Assembly: GCF_963665245.1 (NCBI RefSeq)
Contig: NZ_OY762269.1
Location: forward strand, 2,238,501-2,302,500
Length of the DNA: 64,000 nt
Reading direction: 5' to 3'
DNA from: an uncultured Paludibaculum sp.
GTDB lineage: Bacteria; Acidobacteriota; Terriglobia; Bryobacterales; Bryobacteraceae
Shown here: positions 51,559 to 59,881 of the stretch, piece after piece
How the letters are laid out: each line of letters starts with the position of its first letter
Position numbering within the stretch: position 1 is the first letter of the stretch
Notes under the pieces: model-generated
What the model was told of the DNA's origin: nothing
What the model saw: the letters and a program-made list of their open reading frames with translations, nothing else
Database searches by the model: none
Program-made: the position numbers and the translations under genes

Positions 51559-52920
51559 CTACGCCAGCAGCCCTTTCAGGATACGGTCCCACGGCTTTCG
51601 GTAGGGGCGCTCCAGCATGGCGGAGGCTTCGGGGTCGTTCAGGATCTCTTCCTTCTCCGGATCCCAGCGGATTTTGCGGCCTGTGCGCAGGCTGATGTTG
51701 GCGAGGTGGCAGGCGACGGCGGTCTGGTGGCCGTCCTCGACATCGGCAACGGTGCGTTCGCGGGATTTGATGCAGTCGAGGAAGTTGCGGACGTGGGCTC
51801 GGAACTGATCGTCGGAGGAGCCAGGGACTTTCATAGCCTGGATCCAGGGCTCTGGTGTGACTGTTTCGCGTTTAGGCCCACCTTGCGGCTGTCCTTTGAA
51901 GACGGGGATGGCGTTGCCGGGCGGCATCTTGGTATCCGGCAGGACTTCGAAGCCGGCGCGGTTGATGAGGAGCGCTCCCTTGGTGCCAGCGTACTCGCTG
52001 CCGCCTGGGGGGCGGCGGCCGAGGCAGGCTTCGCGATGGGACCAGATGGCTGTGAACTTGTCGTATTCGAAGAGGGCGTCCTGGGTGTCGGCGGTTTCGC
52101 CGTCGTCTTCCAAAGCGAAGCGGCCGCCGGAGGAGGAGACGGCGCGCGGTCCCTTCTGGCCGGTGGTCCATTGGACGATGTCGAGTTCGTGGGCGGCGAG
52201 GTTCGTCATCTGACCGCCGGAGAAGTCCCAGAACCAGCGGAAGTGATAGAGGCCGCGGTGGGGCTGGTAAGGCCGGGCCGGGGCCGGTCCGAGCCACATG
52301 TCGTAGTCGAAGTTTTCCGGTTGCGGCTCGGCGGGCTTGCCGAAGCCGGGCATGATGTTGCGGAAGGCGGCCATGCGGACCGACAGCAGCTTGCCGAAGT
52401 ACTGTTCCTGAATCAGTTTGCGGGCGGCCTGGTAGTGGACTCCGCTGCGCTGCTGGGTGCCGACCTGGACGACGCGTTTGTGGCGGCGGGCGACCTGGGT
52501 CATCCAGCGGCCCTCGCGGACGAAGAGCGTCATCGGCTTTTCGACGTAGACGTCTTTGCCGGCGGCGCAGGCCATCATGGTGAGAAGCGCATGCCAGTGA
52601 TCGGGCGTGGAGACGACGACGGCGTCGATGTCCTTTTCGTCGAGCAGGCGGCGAAAATCGCGGTAGCCTCGGGTTTTGGTGCCAGGTCGGGCTTCGCAGG
52701 CGGCGATGCCTTCGCGCAGGCGCGGCTCATAGGTTTCGGCGAGACCAACGAGGTCGGCATCGTCCTGGCTTTTGAAGTCGAAGACGTGCTGGGCGCCGAT
52801 GAGGCCATAGCCGATGAAGCCGACGCCGATGCGGTTGTTGGCGCCGGCGACCCTGGAGTAGGAAGCGGCCGTGAGCGCTCCAATCGCCACGCGTCGAGTA
52901 ACTGGTCCAGCCTCTGACAT
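51559..52920 (-). CDS. Gfo/Idh/MocA family oxidoreductase, exported
   Basis: From the ATG at 52920 this is 453 aa. The start MSEAGPVTRRVAIGALTAAS has twin arginines before a hydrophobic stretch, typical of the Tat-exported acidobacterial and planctomycete members. The NAD(P)-binding motif is IGVGFIGYGLIG. The EKP catalytic motif appears in DVYVEKPMTLF. The dehydrogenase acts on a sugar, sugar acid or inositol-like substrate, not known here. A frame from an earlier ATG (52965) would overlap the divergent dehydratase gene and has no signal features. It is divergent from the YjhG-type gene and may be in the same catabolic theme. Confidence 0.9.
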   Translation of the reverse strand: MSEAGPVTRRVAIGALTAASYSRVAGANNRIGVGFIGYGLIGAQHVFDFKSQDDADLVGLAETYEPRLREGIAACEARPGTKTRGYRDFRRLLDEKDIDAVVVSTPDHWHALLTMMACAAGKDVYVEKPMTLFVREGRWMTQVARRHKRVVQVGTQQRSGVHYQAARKLIQEQYFGKLLSVRMAAFRNIMPGFGKPAEPQPENFDYDMWLGPAPARPYQPHRGLYHFRWFWDFSGGQMTNLAAHELDIVQWTTGQKGPRAVSSSGGRFALEDDGETADTQDALFEYDKFTAIWSHREACLGRRPPGGSEYAGTKGALLINRAGFEVLPDTKMPPGNAIPVFKGQPQGGPKRETVTPEPWIQAMKVPGSSDDQFRAHVRNFLDCIKSRERTVADVEDGHQTAVACHLANISLRTGRKIRWDPEKEEILNDPEASAMLERPYRKPWDRILKGLLA

Positions 52921-52955
52921 GCGGGCGATTCTATCATTGAGAGGAACCAACTGCC

Positions 52956-54944
52956 ATGCCAGCAATCACGCAAGTGCCCAGTCTCGCCTCGATTCTCGAC
53001 TCCGGCGACTCGACGATGTTTGCGCCGCCCACGAAGACGCGCGGTCCACAGGGGCAGTTGCCCTTTACGGACGAGATGCTGCGCAACGCCCCCAGCGGCG
53101 ACCTGTTCGGCTGGACGATGAATGCCGGCATGGGCTGGGATCCGTCGAAGCTGGGCGGCAAGGAAGTGCTGATTCTCAGCACACACGGCGGGTTGCGGGC
53201 GGCCGACGGGACGCCGATCGCGCTGGGCTACCACAGCGGCCACTGGGAGGTGAACCTGCTGGTGGAGGCCGCGGCTCGCGAGTTGAAAGGGCTGGATGCG
53301 GTGCCGTTTGCGGGCTATTGCTCGGATCCATGCGACGGGCGGTCGCAGGGGACGACGGGCATGTTCGATTCGCTGCCTTACCGGAACGACGCGGCTCAGA
53401 TCTTCCGGCGGCTGATCCGGTCGCTGCCCCGGCGCAGCGGAGTGCTGGGTGTCGCCACGTGCGACAAGGGTCTGCCGGCGATGATGATGGCACTGGCGGC
53501 GCAGCATACCCTGCCGTGCATCCTGGTGCCGGGGGGCGTGACGCTGTTGGCCGAGGAGGGCGAGGACGCGGCGGCGATCCAGACGATCGGGGCGCGGTTC
53601 GCGCATGGGAAGATCACGCGGGAGTACGCGGCGGAGATGGGCTGCCGGGCGTGCGCGTCTCCAGGCGGCGGGTGTCAGTTCCTGGGTACGGCGGCTACGG
53701 CTCAGGTGGTGGGCGAAGCGCTGGGCATGTCGTTGACGCATTCGGCACTGGCGCCTTCGGGGCAGCCGGTGTGGGTGGATATGGCTCGGCGATCGGCACG
53801 GGCCGTGCTGTTGATGGAGTCGCGCGGGTTGGGGATGCGGGACATCCTGACTCCGGCGGCGTTGGAGAACGCGATGGCCGTGCATGCGGCGTTCGGCGGG
53901 TCGACGAACCTGATCCTGCATCTGACGGCAATTGCGTATCACGCGGGTCTGAAGCGGCCGACGGTGGACGACTGGGCTCGCGTGAATCGCAGCGTGCCGC
54001 GCATCGTGGACGCGCTGCCGAACGGGCCGAAGCATCATGCGACGGTGCAGGTGTTCCTGGCCGGCGGCGTGCCGGAGGTGATGCTGCACTTGAGGAAGGC
54101 CGGGTTACTGGACACGAGCGCGCTGGTGGCGTCAGGCCAGACGCTGGGCGACGCACTGGACTGGTGGGCGCAGAGCGAGCGGCGGGCCGTGTTGCGCAAG
54201 ACCCTGTTGGAGCGCGACGGCATTGATCCGGACAACGTGATCATGTCGCCGGATGAGGCTCGGCATCGCGGATTGACGGCGACTGTGTGCTTCCCGATTG
54301 GGAACCTGGCTCCGGAAGGGGCAGTGATCAAGAGTACGTCGATCGACCCGAGTGTGGTGGATGCGGACGGGGTGTACCGGAAGGTGGGGCCGGCGCGGGT
54401 GTTCGTGACGGAACCGGCGGCGATTGAAGCGATCAAGGCGGGCCAGGTGAAAGAGGGCGACATCCTGGTGCTGGCCTGCCGGGGTCCGATGGGGGCCGGC
54501 ATGGAAGAGACGTACCAGTTGACCAGTGCGCTGAAGTTCCTGCCGTTTGGGAAGCATGTGGCGCTGTTGACGGATGCGCGGTTCAGCGGTGTGTCGACGG
54601 GGGCCTGCATCGGTCACATTTCGCCGGAGGCGCTGGCGGGCGGGCCAATTGGGAAGTTGCGGGAAGGGGATGTCATCGAGATCGTGATCGACCGGAACCG
54701 GTTGGAGGGGACGGTGAACCTGGTGGGCGAGGGCGGGACGGTGTTCGGAGCGGAGCAGGGAAGCCGGGTGCTGGCGGAGCGGGAACCGCGGCCGGACCTG
54801 GCTCCGGATAAGGATCTGCCTGCGGATACGAAGCTGTGGGCGGCGTTGCAGGATGCCAGCGGCGGGACGTGGGGTGGGGCGGTGTACGACGTGGAGAGGA
54901 TTGTGAAATTGTTGGCGGCGGGACGGCGCGCGTTGGAGGGGTAG
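52956..54944 (+). CDS. yjhG: YjhG/YagF-type aldonate (D-xylonate) dehydratase
   Basis: The 662-aa protein matches the YjhG/YagF branch of the IlvD/Edd family: GPQGQLPFTDEMLRNAPSG, LFGWTMNAGMGWDPSKL, AGYCSDPCDGRSQGTTGM, GVATCDKGLPAMMMAL and CRACASPGGGCQFLGTA. The cysteines of the iron-sulfur cluster are in these segments. It should remove water from D-xylonate or a similar aldonate to give a 2-keto-3-deoxy acid. Its length agrees with E. coli YjhG/YagF (655 aa). It faces away from the Gfo/Idh/MocA gene with only 35 bases between start codons, a tight shared regulatory space. No aldolase gene follows directly. Confidence 0.9.
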   Translation: MPAITQVPSLASILDSGDSTMFAPPTKTRGPQGQLPFTDEMLRNAPSGDLFGWTMNAGMGWDPSKLGGKEVLILSTHGGLRAADGTPIALGYHSGHWEVNLLVEAAARELKGLDAVPFAGYCSDPCDGRSQGTTGMFDSLPYRNDAAQIFRRLIRSLPRRSGVLGVATCDKGLPAMMMALAAQHTLPCILVPGGVTLLAEEGEDAAAIQTIGARFAHGKITREYAAEMGCRACASPGGGCQFLGTAATAQVVGEALGMSLTHSALAPSGQPVWVDMARRSARAVLLMESRGLGMRDILTPAALENAMAVHAAFGGSTNLILHLTAIAYHAGLKRPTVDDWARVNRSVPRIVDALPNGPKHHATVQVFLAGGVPEVMLHLRKAGLLDTSALVASGQTLGDALDWWAQSERRAVLRKTLLERDGIDPDNVIMSPDEARHRGLTATVCFPIGNLAPEGAVIKSTSIDPSVVDADGVYRKVGPARVFVTEPAAIEAIKAGQVKEGDILVLACRGPMGAGMEETYQLTSALKFLPFGKHVALLTDARFSGVSTGACIGHISPEALAGGPIGKLREGDVIEIVIDRNRLEGTVNLVGEGGTVFGAEQGSRVLAEREPRPDLAPDKDLPADTKLWAALQDASGGTWGGAVYDVERIVKLLAAGRRALEG

Positions 54945-54970
54945 TTGGGAGGGATCAGCGTTTCGTTTGG

Positions 54971-55081
54971 AGCTCTCAGCGGTCAGCTCTCAGCATTCAG
55001 CTTTGGAGTTTGTCTATGGCCGATCGGCGGTTCGGGCTGATTGTTTGAAGCTGATGGCTGACCGCTGATGGCTGACAGCTT
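54971..55081. repeat. Inverted pair of AGCTGA-rich heptamer repeats
   Basis: Two arms of 33-34 bases, 54971-55003 and 55048-55081, each consist of units like (A/C)GCTGA(T/C)GG or their complement. They are roughly inverted copies, so they can fold into a long imperfect hairpin with a 44-base loop between the convergent dehydratase and 55093 genes. It may act as a transcription stop for both. Confidence 0.65.
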
Positions 55082-55092
55082 CCTGCTCGTTG

Positions 55093-55581
55093 CTAGTTCA
55101 CTGTCGGCGGATTGTCGCCGTGGATGCGCAGATCGAGATCCATGAAGAGGCGGCCCCAGAGAATGGAATCCGCGCGACCGGCCTTGCTGCATAGCAGGTA
55201 GAGCCGGCCGACCAGATCGACCGCTTCTTCGGATTCGAGGCCGTGTAGAAACTCAGAACTGGGCCAGGGGTTGGCAGCACTGGCCGGGTTGGCGGCGTAC
55301 ATATCGTCGAGCAGGCTGGTTACCTGGAGGCGCGCTTCGCGTGCTTCCTCCTCCTGGCCGGTGACTTCGAGCGACGCTGAGACCTTGACCCAGGTGAGGA
55401 CGCACAGGAACTGCAGGGCCCTTACGTCGTCGTCCTCAATGGCGGGGAAAGTGTCGACAACTTCGAAGGCGTGGCCAAAAGCACGATTGGCCCCATCGGT
55501 GTCGCCGCGCTGGAGGGCGACCTCGCCTTCCTGCCAGCAAGTCCGGATCTCTTCCGCGCATCGGCCCATCTCCTGCGTCAT
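55093..55581 (-). CDS. Small helical (TPR-like) hypothetical protein
   Basis: The 162-aa protein begins at the ATG at 55581, decided by the strong helical composition of the sequence from there. A much longer reverse frame up to 56730 is antisense to the S46 peptidase and is not coding. Helix pairs such as WQEGEVALQRGDTDGANRAF and LTWVKVSASLEVTGQEEEAR resemble tetratricopeptide units, a protein-protein interaction fold. No signal peptide. It is divergent from the S46 peptidase gene with 87 bases between starts. The function is unknown. Confidence 0.7.
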   Translation of the reverse strand: MTQEMGRCAEEIRTCWQEGEVALQRGDTDGANRAFGHAFEVVDTFPAIEDDDVRALQFLCVLTWVKVSASLEVTGQEEEAREARLQVTSLLDDMYAANPASAANPWPSSEFLHGLESEEAVDLVGRLYLLCSKAGRADSILWGRLFMDLDLRIHGDNPPTVN

Positions 55582-55668
55582 TGCGCCTCCGTCCCTTCGA
55601 TTGGAGCCTTCAATATATGCTGAAGTCGTGCGTTTGTGAAGGCGCATCGTTAAAGAGGATTTTCCACC

Positions 55669-57762
55669 GTGACTCGTACCTGGACGAATTGGAGCGTCTG
55701 TCTGACCCTGACAGCCGCGATGGCAACCGCCGGAGAAGGCAAATGGACGCCGCAACAAGTGCTGCAACTGGATCCGCTGCAACTCAGGAAAGAGGGTCTG
55801 CAACTGCCGGTTTCGCGGTTGTGGGATCAGAAGCGCGGCACCGGATTGCTGGCCGCCGCCGTGAATATCGGCGGCTGCTCCGCCGGGTTCGTTTCCGCCA
55901 CGGGCCTGATTCTGACGAATCATCACTGTCTCTTTGGCATCCTGCAGGAGCATTCGAGGCCCGGGCGTGATCTTATCACCGATGGCTTCCTCGCCAAGAG
56001 CCTGGAAGAGGAGCTGCCGGGCCGCACCACGCGCGTGAGCGTGCCGCGCAAGTTTACCGACGTCACGAAGGAGATCGAGGCGGCTGTGCCGGCGGGTGCC
56101 GGCGACCTGGCGCGGAATGCAGCTATCGAGGGGAAGCAGAAGGTGCTGGTGAGCGAGTGCGAGAAGACGCCCGGCGCTCGCTGCAAGGTGGCCGTGTTCG
56201 ATGGCGGCCTTCAGTACGTGCTGATCGACAGTTTTGAACTCTCGGACATCCGGCTGGTGTACGCACCGCCGAGGGCGATTGGCGAGTATGGCGGGGAGAT
56301 CGACAACTGGATGTGGCCGCGGCACACGGGCGACTTCGCGATGGCGCGCGCCTATAAGGACGGCAAGCCTTACAAGCCGGAGTTCTACTTCCCGCTCTCG
56401 ACGACGGGCGTGAAGACGGGCGACTTTGTGATGGTGTTGGGATATCCGGGGCGCACGGTGCGATCGCTGACCGCCGCGGAGATGGCGGTACAGCGCGATC
56501 AGTGGTTCCGGCTGCGCGCCGAGGTATACGGCGAATGGCTGAACCTGCTGGAGACGACAACCAAGGGCAGTGAGGAAGGTACCATTGCCGTGGCCGCGAC
56601 GCAAAAGTCGCTGGCCAATGTATCGAAGAACGCGCAAGGGCAGTTGGCCGGACTCAAGCGGGGCGGCATCATCGAGAAGCAGGCGAAGTCGGAAGACGCG
56701 GTGGAGGCGTGGATTGGTACGCATTCGCAATACGCCAAGGCCGCCGAGGCGAAACAGGAACTGGACCGGATGGCGGTGGAGAAACGCAAAACTGGGAACC
56801 GCGACTTCCTATTCAACGCCATTCAGATCAGCCCCCTGGCTCTGAAGTTCGCCGCGAATCTGGTGCGGCTGGCGGAGGAGCGGACAAAGCCCGACATGGA
56901 GCGCGACCCCGATTATATGGAGCGCGAGTGGACACGGCTGCGCGCCACGATGGAACGCGATCAGAAGAGTTTCTACCGGCCGGCCGACCAGGCCTTGTTT
57001 GCATCGCTGGTGGCCCACGCGATGAAGCTGGGGCCGCAGGAGCGCATCGAAGCATTTGACAAGATCTTCGGTGACGGCAAGGTGGACGAGACGCTCGGAT
57101 TCCTCTATGGCCGGACGAAGGTGCTGGACCTGAAGGAACGCATGAAGATGTTCAACGAGTCGACCGAGGAGCTGAAGGCTCGCAAGGATCCGCTGCTCGG
57201 CCTGGCCTTCGCGCTGGAGCCGGAACTGCGGGCGTGGCGGACGAAGACCCATACGCTGGACGGGGCGGTGGCGCGGCTGCGGCCGGAATGGCGCAAGGCG
57301 GTGATTGCCCATGCCGGCAAGCCGGTGGCTCCGGATGCAAACTCAACGCTGCGCGTCAGCTTCGCGCACGTGAAGGGCTATGCACCGCGCGATGGGGTGA
57401 TCTACACTCCGCAGACGACTCTCGCCGGGATGTTGGAAAAAGAGACAGGCGAGGAGCCGTTCAAGCTGCCGGAGAAGGCGATGGCCGCGGCGGCCAAGGT
57501 CGACGCGGCCAAGGTCCCGCTGGACTTTCTGGCCGATGCCGATACCACGGGTGGGAACTCCGGTAGCCCCACGGTGAACGGCAGAGGCGAACTGGTGGGC
57601 CTGAACTTCGACCGTGTGTGGGAGAACGTGGCCAACGACTTCGGCTACAACCCGGACGTGGCGCGCAACGTCAATGTGGACATCCGTTTCTTCCTCTGGC
57701 TGCTGAAGGACGTGGACCACGCCGATGGGATCCTGAAGGAGTTGGGCGTCGCGTCGAAGTGA
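55669..57762 (+). CDS. S46 family serine peptidase (dipeptidyl-peptidase 7/11 type)
   Basis: This 697-aa exported peptidase begins at a GTG (55669) with a signal sequence. The S46 hallmarks are present: NIGGCSAGFVSATGLILTNHHC with catalytic His at 85/86, the catalytic Asp region EIDNWMWPRHTGDF, and the Ser in TGGNSGSP. Chymotrypsin-fold domain halves are separated by a long helical domain (about 260-560). These enzymes release dipeptides from the N-terminus of peptides. The segment GLNFDRVWENV has an Arg where DPP11 has the specificity Arg, while DPP7 has Gly there, which suggests preference for Asp/Glu at P1. The stop lies 7 bases from that of the convergent regulator. Confidence 0.93.
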   Translation: MTRTWTNWSVCLTLTAAMATAGEGKWTPQQVLQLDPLQLRKEGLQLPVSRLWDQKRGTGLLAAAVNIGGCSAGFVSATGLILTNHHCLFGILQEHSRPGRDLITDGFLAKSLEEELPGRTTRVSVPRKFTDVTKEIEAAVPAGAGDLARNAAIEGKQKVLVSECEKTPGARCKVAVFDGGLQYVLIDSFELSDIRLVYAPPRAIGEYGGEIDNWMWPRHTGDFAMARAYKDGKPYKPEFYFPLSTTGVKTGDFVMVLGYPGRTVRSLTAAEMAVQRDQWFRLRAEVYGEWLNLLETTTKGSEEGTIAVAATQKSLANVSKNAQGQLAGLKRGGIIEKQAKSEDAVEAWIGTHSQYAKAAEAKQELDRMAVEKRKTGNRDFLFNAIQISPLALKFAANLVRLAEERTKPDMERDPDYMEREWTRLRATMERDQKSFYRPADQALFASLVAHAMKLGPQERIEAFDKIFGDGKVDETLGFLYGRTKVLDLKERMKMFNESTEELKARKDPLLGLAFALEPELRAWRTKTHTLDGAVARLRPEWRKAVIAHAGKPVAPDANSTLRVSFAHVKGYAPRDGVIYTPQTTLAGMLEKETGEEPFKLPEKAMAAAAKVDAAKVPLDFLADADTTGGNSGSPTVNGRGELVGLNFDRVWENVANDFGYNPDVARNVNVDIRFFLWLLKDVDHADGILKELGVASK

Positions 57763-57769
57763 CGCCCGT

Positions 57770-58906
57770 TCAGCTCACGTCCGTTGCGGCCGGGTAGAAG
57801 TTCTCGAGGTTGTCGGCGTGCAGGACGACGTGATCGGTGTAGACGGCCGGCGTCACCTGCTCGCCGTCGACGATCGAGCAGGCCAGGCGGATCAGCTTGT
57901 CGCCGTAGCGTTCAGGGAAGAACGCGACGGAGGCAAGCAGGCAGTTGCCGCGGCGGCGGATGGCTCCACGGCCTTCGCTGGCTGCGTTGTGACCGACGAT
58001 GACGACATCGCGGTCGCGGGCGGCTTCGCGGACGGCCTCCATGGCTCCGATGGCGCTGAGGTCGTTGAAGCCCGAGACCAGCAGGCGGGTGCCGGGTTTC
58101 AACTGGCGCAGCAGTTTGGCCATGAGCTGCTTGCTGGAGTCCTGGTGGGCATCGCCCTCCAAATGGATAACCGAGGATTCGGGGATGGAGCCGAGCACGT
58201 CCTGGAGTCCGACCAACACTCCGGCGAGGCGGGCCTGGACGTTGGTCTTCGTTTTGGGGCCCTCCACCAGAACGATGCGGTCGAAGCGGCCGCGCCACTT
58301 TTCCCGGGCGTAGTGGCCCAGGGCCTGACCGGCCAGTTTCCCGGCCTGGTAGTTGTTGGCGCCGAAATAGATGCCGCCCTGGATGGGCCGCTCTACCGTG
58401 ATGAAGGGGATGCCGGCGCCGAAGAAGAGGTCGGCCACCATGTAGCCCAGGCGCTCCACTGGTTGGAATAGCATGGCCACATCGATGCGCGCATCGACCA
58501 TCTCCTGCGCGTTTCTTAGGGCGGTGGCGCTGTCTTCCTCGTCGTTGTGGCGCAGCATGACGTAGCTGCCGGCGCGGGCGGCGGCCCGTTCGATCGATTC
58601 CTTCACATCCACACGAAACTGGTTGCCTTCCAGCGGAGCCAGGTAGCCCACCAATAACCTGCGGCGGCGCGTGGTGGAGCGGTAGCGTTTGTCCTGGGCG
58701 CGGTGGATATAGCCGCGCTCCTCCAGGGTCGTCAACAGGCGGTAGACGGCCAGCCGCTGCAGGCTCGTGATGGCGGCGATCTCCTGGATGGTGATGGGAT
58801 GGTCGGCCTTCTCGACAGCCTCCAGTACGGTGAGGCCTTTGTCGAGCATGGTCGGGCCTGTAGGCTTCGTTACTTTTTTGCTCACCAATTCTCTTGACAT
58901 CTTCAT
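57770..58906 (-). CDS. Regulator: IclR-type HTH fused to periplasmic-binding-protein-like sensor
   Basis: Residues 15-75 form an IclR-like winged helix (MLDKGLTVLEAVEKADHPIT, IQEIAAITSLQRLAVYRLL, EERGYIHR). Residues about 85-370 are a PBP type 1 (LacI/RbsB-like) ligand domain: LVGYLAPLEGNQFRVDVKES, GIPFITVERPIQGG, YQAGKLAGQALGHYAR, and GHNAASEGRGAIRRRG. IclR proteins normally carry a GAF-like sensor, and LacI proteins a different HTH, so this domain pairing is uncommon. The ligand is probably a sugar. It is divergent from the esterase gene with 29 bases between starts, so it most likely controls that gene and itself. Confidence 0.85.
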   Translation of the reverse strand: MKMSRELVSKKVTKPTGPTMLDKGLTVLEAVEKADHPITIQEIAAITSLQRLAVYRLLTTLEERGYIHRAQDKRYRSTTRRRRLLVGYLAPLEGNQFRVDVKESIERAAARAGSYVMLRHNDEEDSATALRNAQEMVDARIDVAMLFQPVERLGYMVADLFFGAGIPFITVERPIQGGIYFGANNYQAGKLAGQALGHYAREKWRGRFDRIVLVEGPKTKTNVQARLAGVLVGLQDVLGSIPESSVIHLEGDAHQDSSKQLMAKLLRQLKPGTRLLVSGFNDLSAIGAMEAVREAARDRDVVIVGHNAASEGRGAIRRRGNCLLASVAFFPERYGDKLIRLACSIVDGEQVTPAVYTDHVVLHADNLENFYPAATDVS

Positions 58907-58935
58907 GAATCTGCCATAAAACTACAGTGCTTCAG

Positions 58936-59835
58936 ATGCACGTCAGTGTTCGATATTTGAACATCCTCTGGTTGCTCGGGTCAAGCACCATAGCCTTGGC
59001 GGGCTCGTCGGACCGCGATTGGGCGTCACTCGTCGGCCAGCGATTCACCGCTCAGCGCGATGTGGTGTACCGGCGCATCGGCACCCGCGAACTGAAGCTC
59101 GACTTCTACATCCCTTACGACCGCAAGCCTGGGCCGACGGTCCTCTACATTCACGGCGGCGGTTGGGAGAACGGCAGCAAGGAACAGTATGTGCTGTGGT
59201 ATCTGCCGTACCTGCAACTGGGGCTGCGTGTGGTGGCGGTGCAGTACCGGCTGTCTGGCGAGGCCGCCGCTCCTGCGGGCGTCGAAGACTGCCGCTGTGC
59301 GTTCCGATGGGTGACGCAGAATGGGGCGAAGTACGGTGTGGACCCCGACCGCATCGTGGTGAGCGGCGGTTCGGCCGGCGGGCATCTCGCGCTGTTGACC
59401 GCGATGAGATCGGGCGGCATTGAGTGTCCGGAGCACAGCGGTCCCGAGCCGCACGCTGCAGCTGTGATCAACTACTACGGCGCGACCGACCTGAACGCGC
59501 TGCTGAACAGCAGCCTGGCCTCCGTCCGCCGCTGGCTGCGCGATGCCCCCGATGTACCGGCGCTGGCCCGCCAGTTGTCGCCCATGACGTGGGTGAAGCC
59601 CGGCTTGCCGCCCATTCTCAGCATCCACGGCGATGCGGACAAGACGATTCCCCACCAGCAATCCGCGGATCTTCACCACGCCCTGGACGCCGCTCAAGTG
59701 CCCAACGAACTGATTACGATTCATGGCGGCGCCCACGGACGCCACACGTGGACCGACGCCGACACCCTGCGAGTGCAGCGCGCGATTGAGCGCTTTCTGC
59801 GCCGAAACAAGCTTCTTGGCGTGGCGCGCCGATGA
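58936..59835 (+). CDS. Alpha/beta hydrolase, exported esterase (BD-FAE/HSL-like)
   Basis: From the ATG at 58936 it is 299 aa (a GTG lies at 58927). The start carries a membrane-spanning signal (NILWLLGSSTIALAGSS). Oxyanion motif HGGGW is at 73-77, nucleophile S146 in VSGGSAGGH, Asp in SIHGDADKTIP (about 233-235), and His in HGGAHGRHTW (about 267-270). The family includes bacterial acetyl-xylan and feruloyl esterases and other carboxyl esterases. It sits in front of the TonB receptor and MFS genes, 46 bases away, so it may be first in that operon. Confidence 0.9.
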   Translation: MHVSVRYLNILWLLGSSTIALAGSSDRDWASLVGQRFTAQRDVVYRRIGTRELKLDFYIPYDRKPGPTVLYIHGGGWENGSKEQYVLWYLPYLQLGLRVVAVQYRLSGEAAAPAGVEDCRCAFRWVTQNGAKYGVDPDRIVVSGGSAGGHLALLTAMRSGGIECPEHSGPEPHAAAVINYYGATDLNALLNSSLASVRRWLRDAPDVPALARQLSPMTWVKPGLPPILSIHGDADKTIPHQQSADLHHALDAAQVPNELITIHGGAHGRHTWTDADTLRVQRAIERFLRRNKLLGVARR

Positions 59836-59881
59836 CGCGCGGCCCGAACTGAAACCAACCGTTCCCTGGAAAGGATCAGCA

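Noticed and set aside
55093..56730. 545-codon reverse open frame over the S46 peptidase gene
   Set aside because: Only the first 489 bases from the stop (55093-55581) look protein-like and have their own start. The rest is Arg/His/Leu-rich antisense of the S46 coding sequence.
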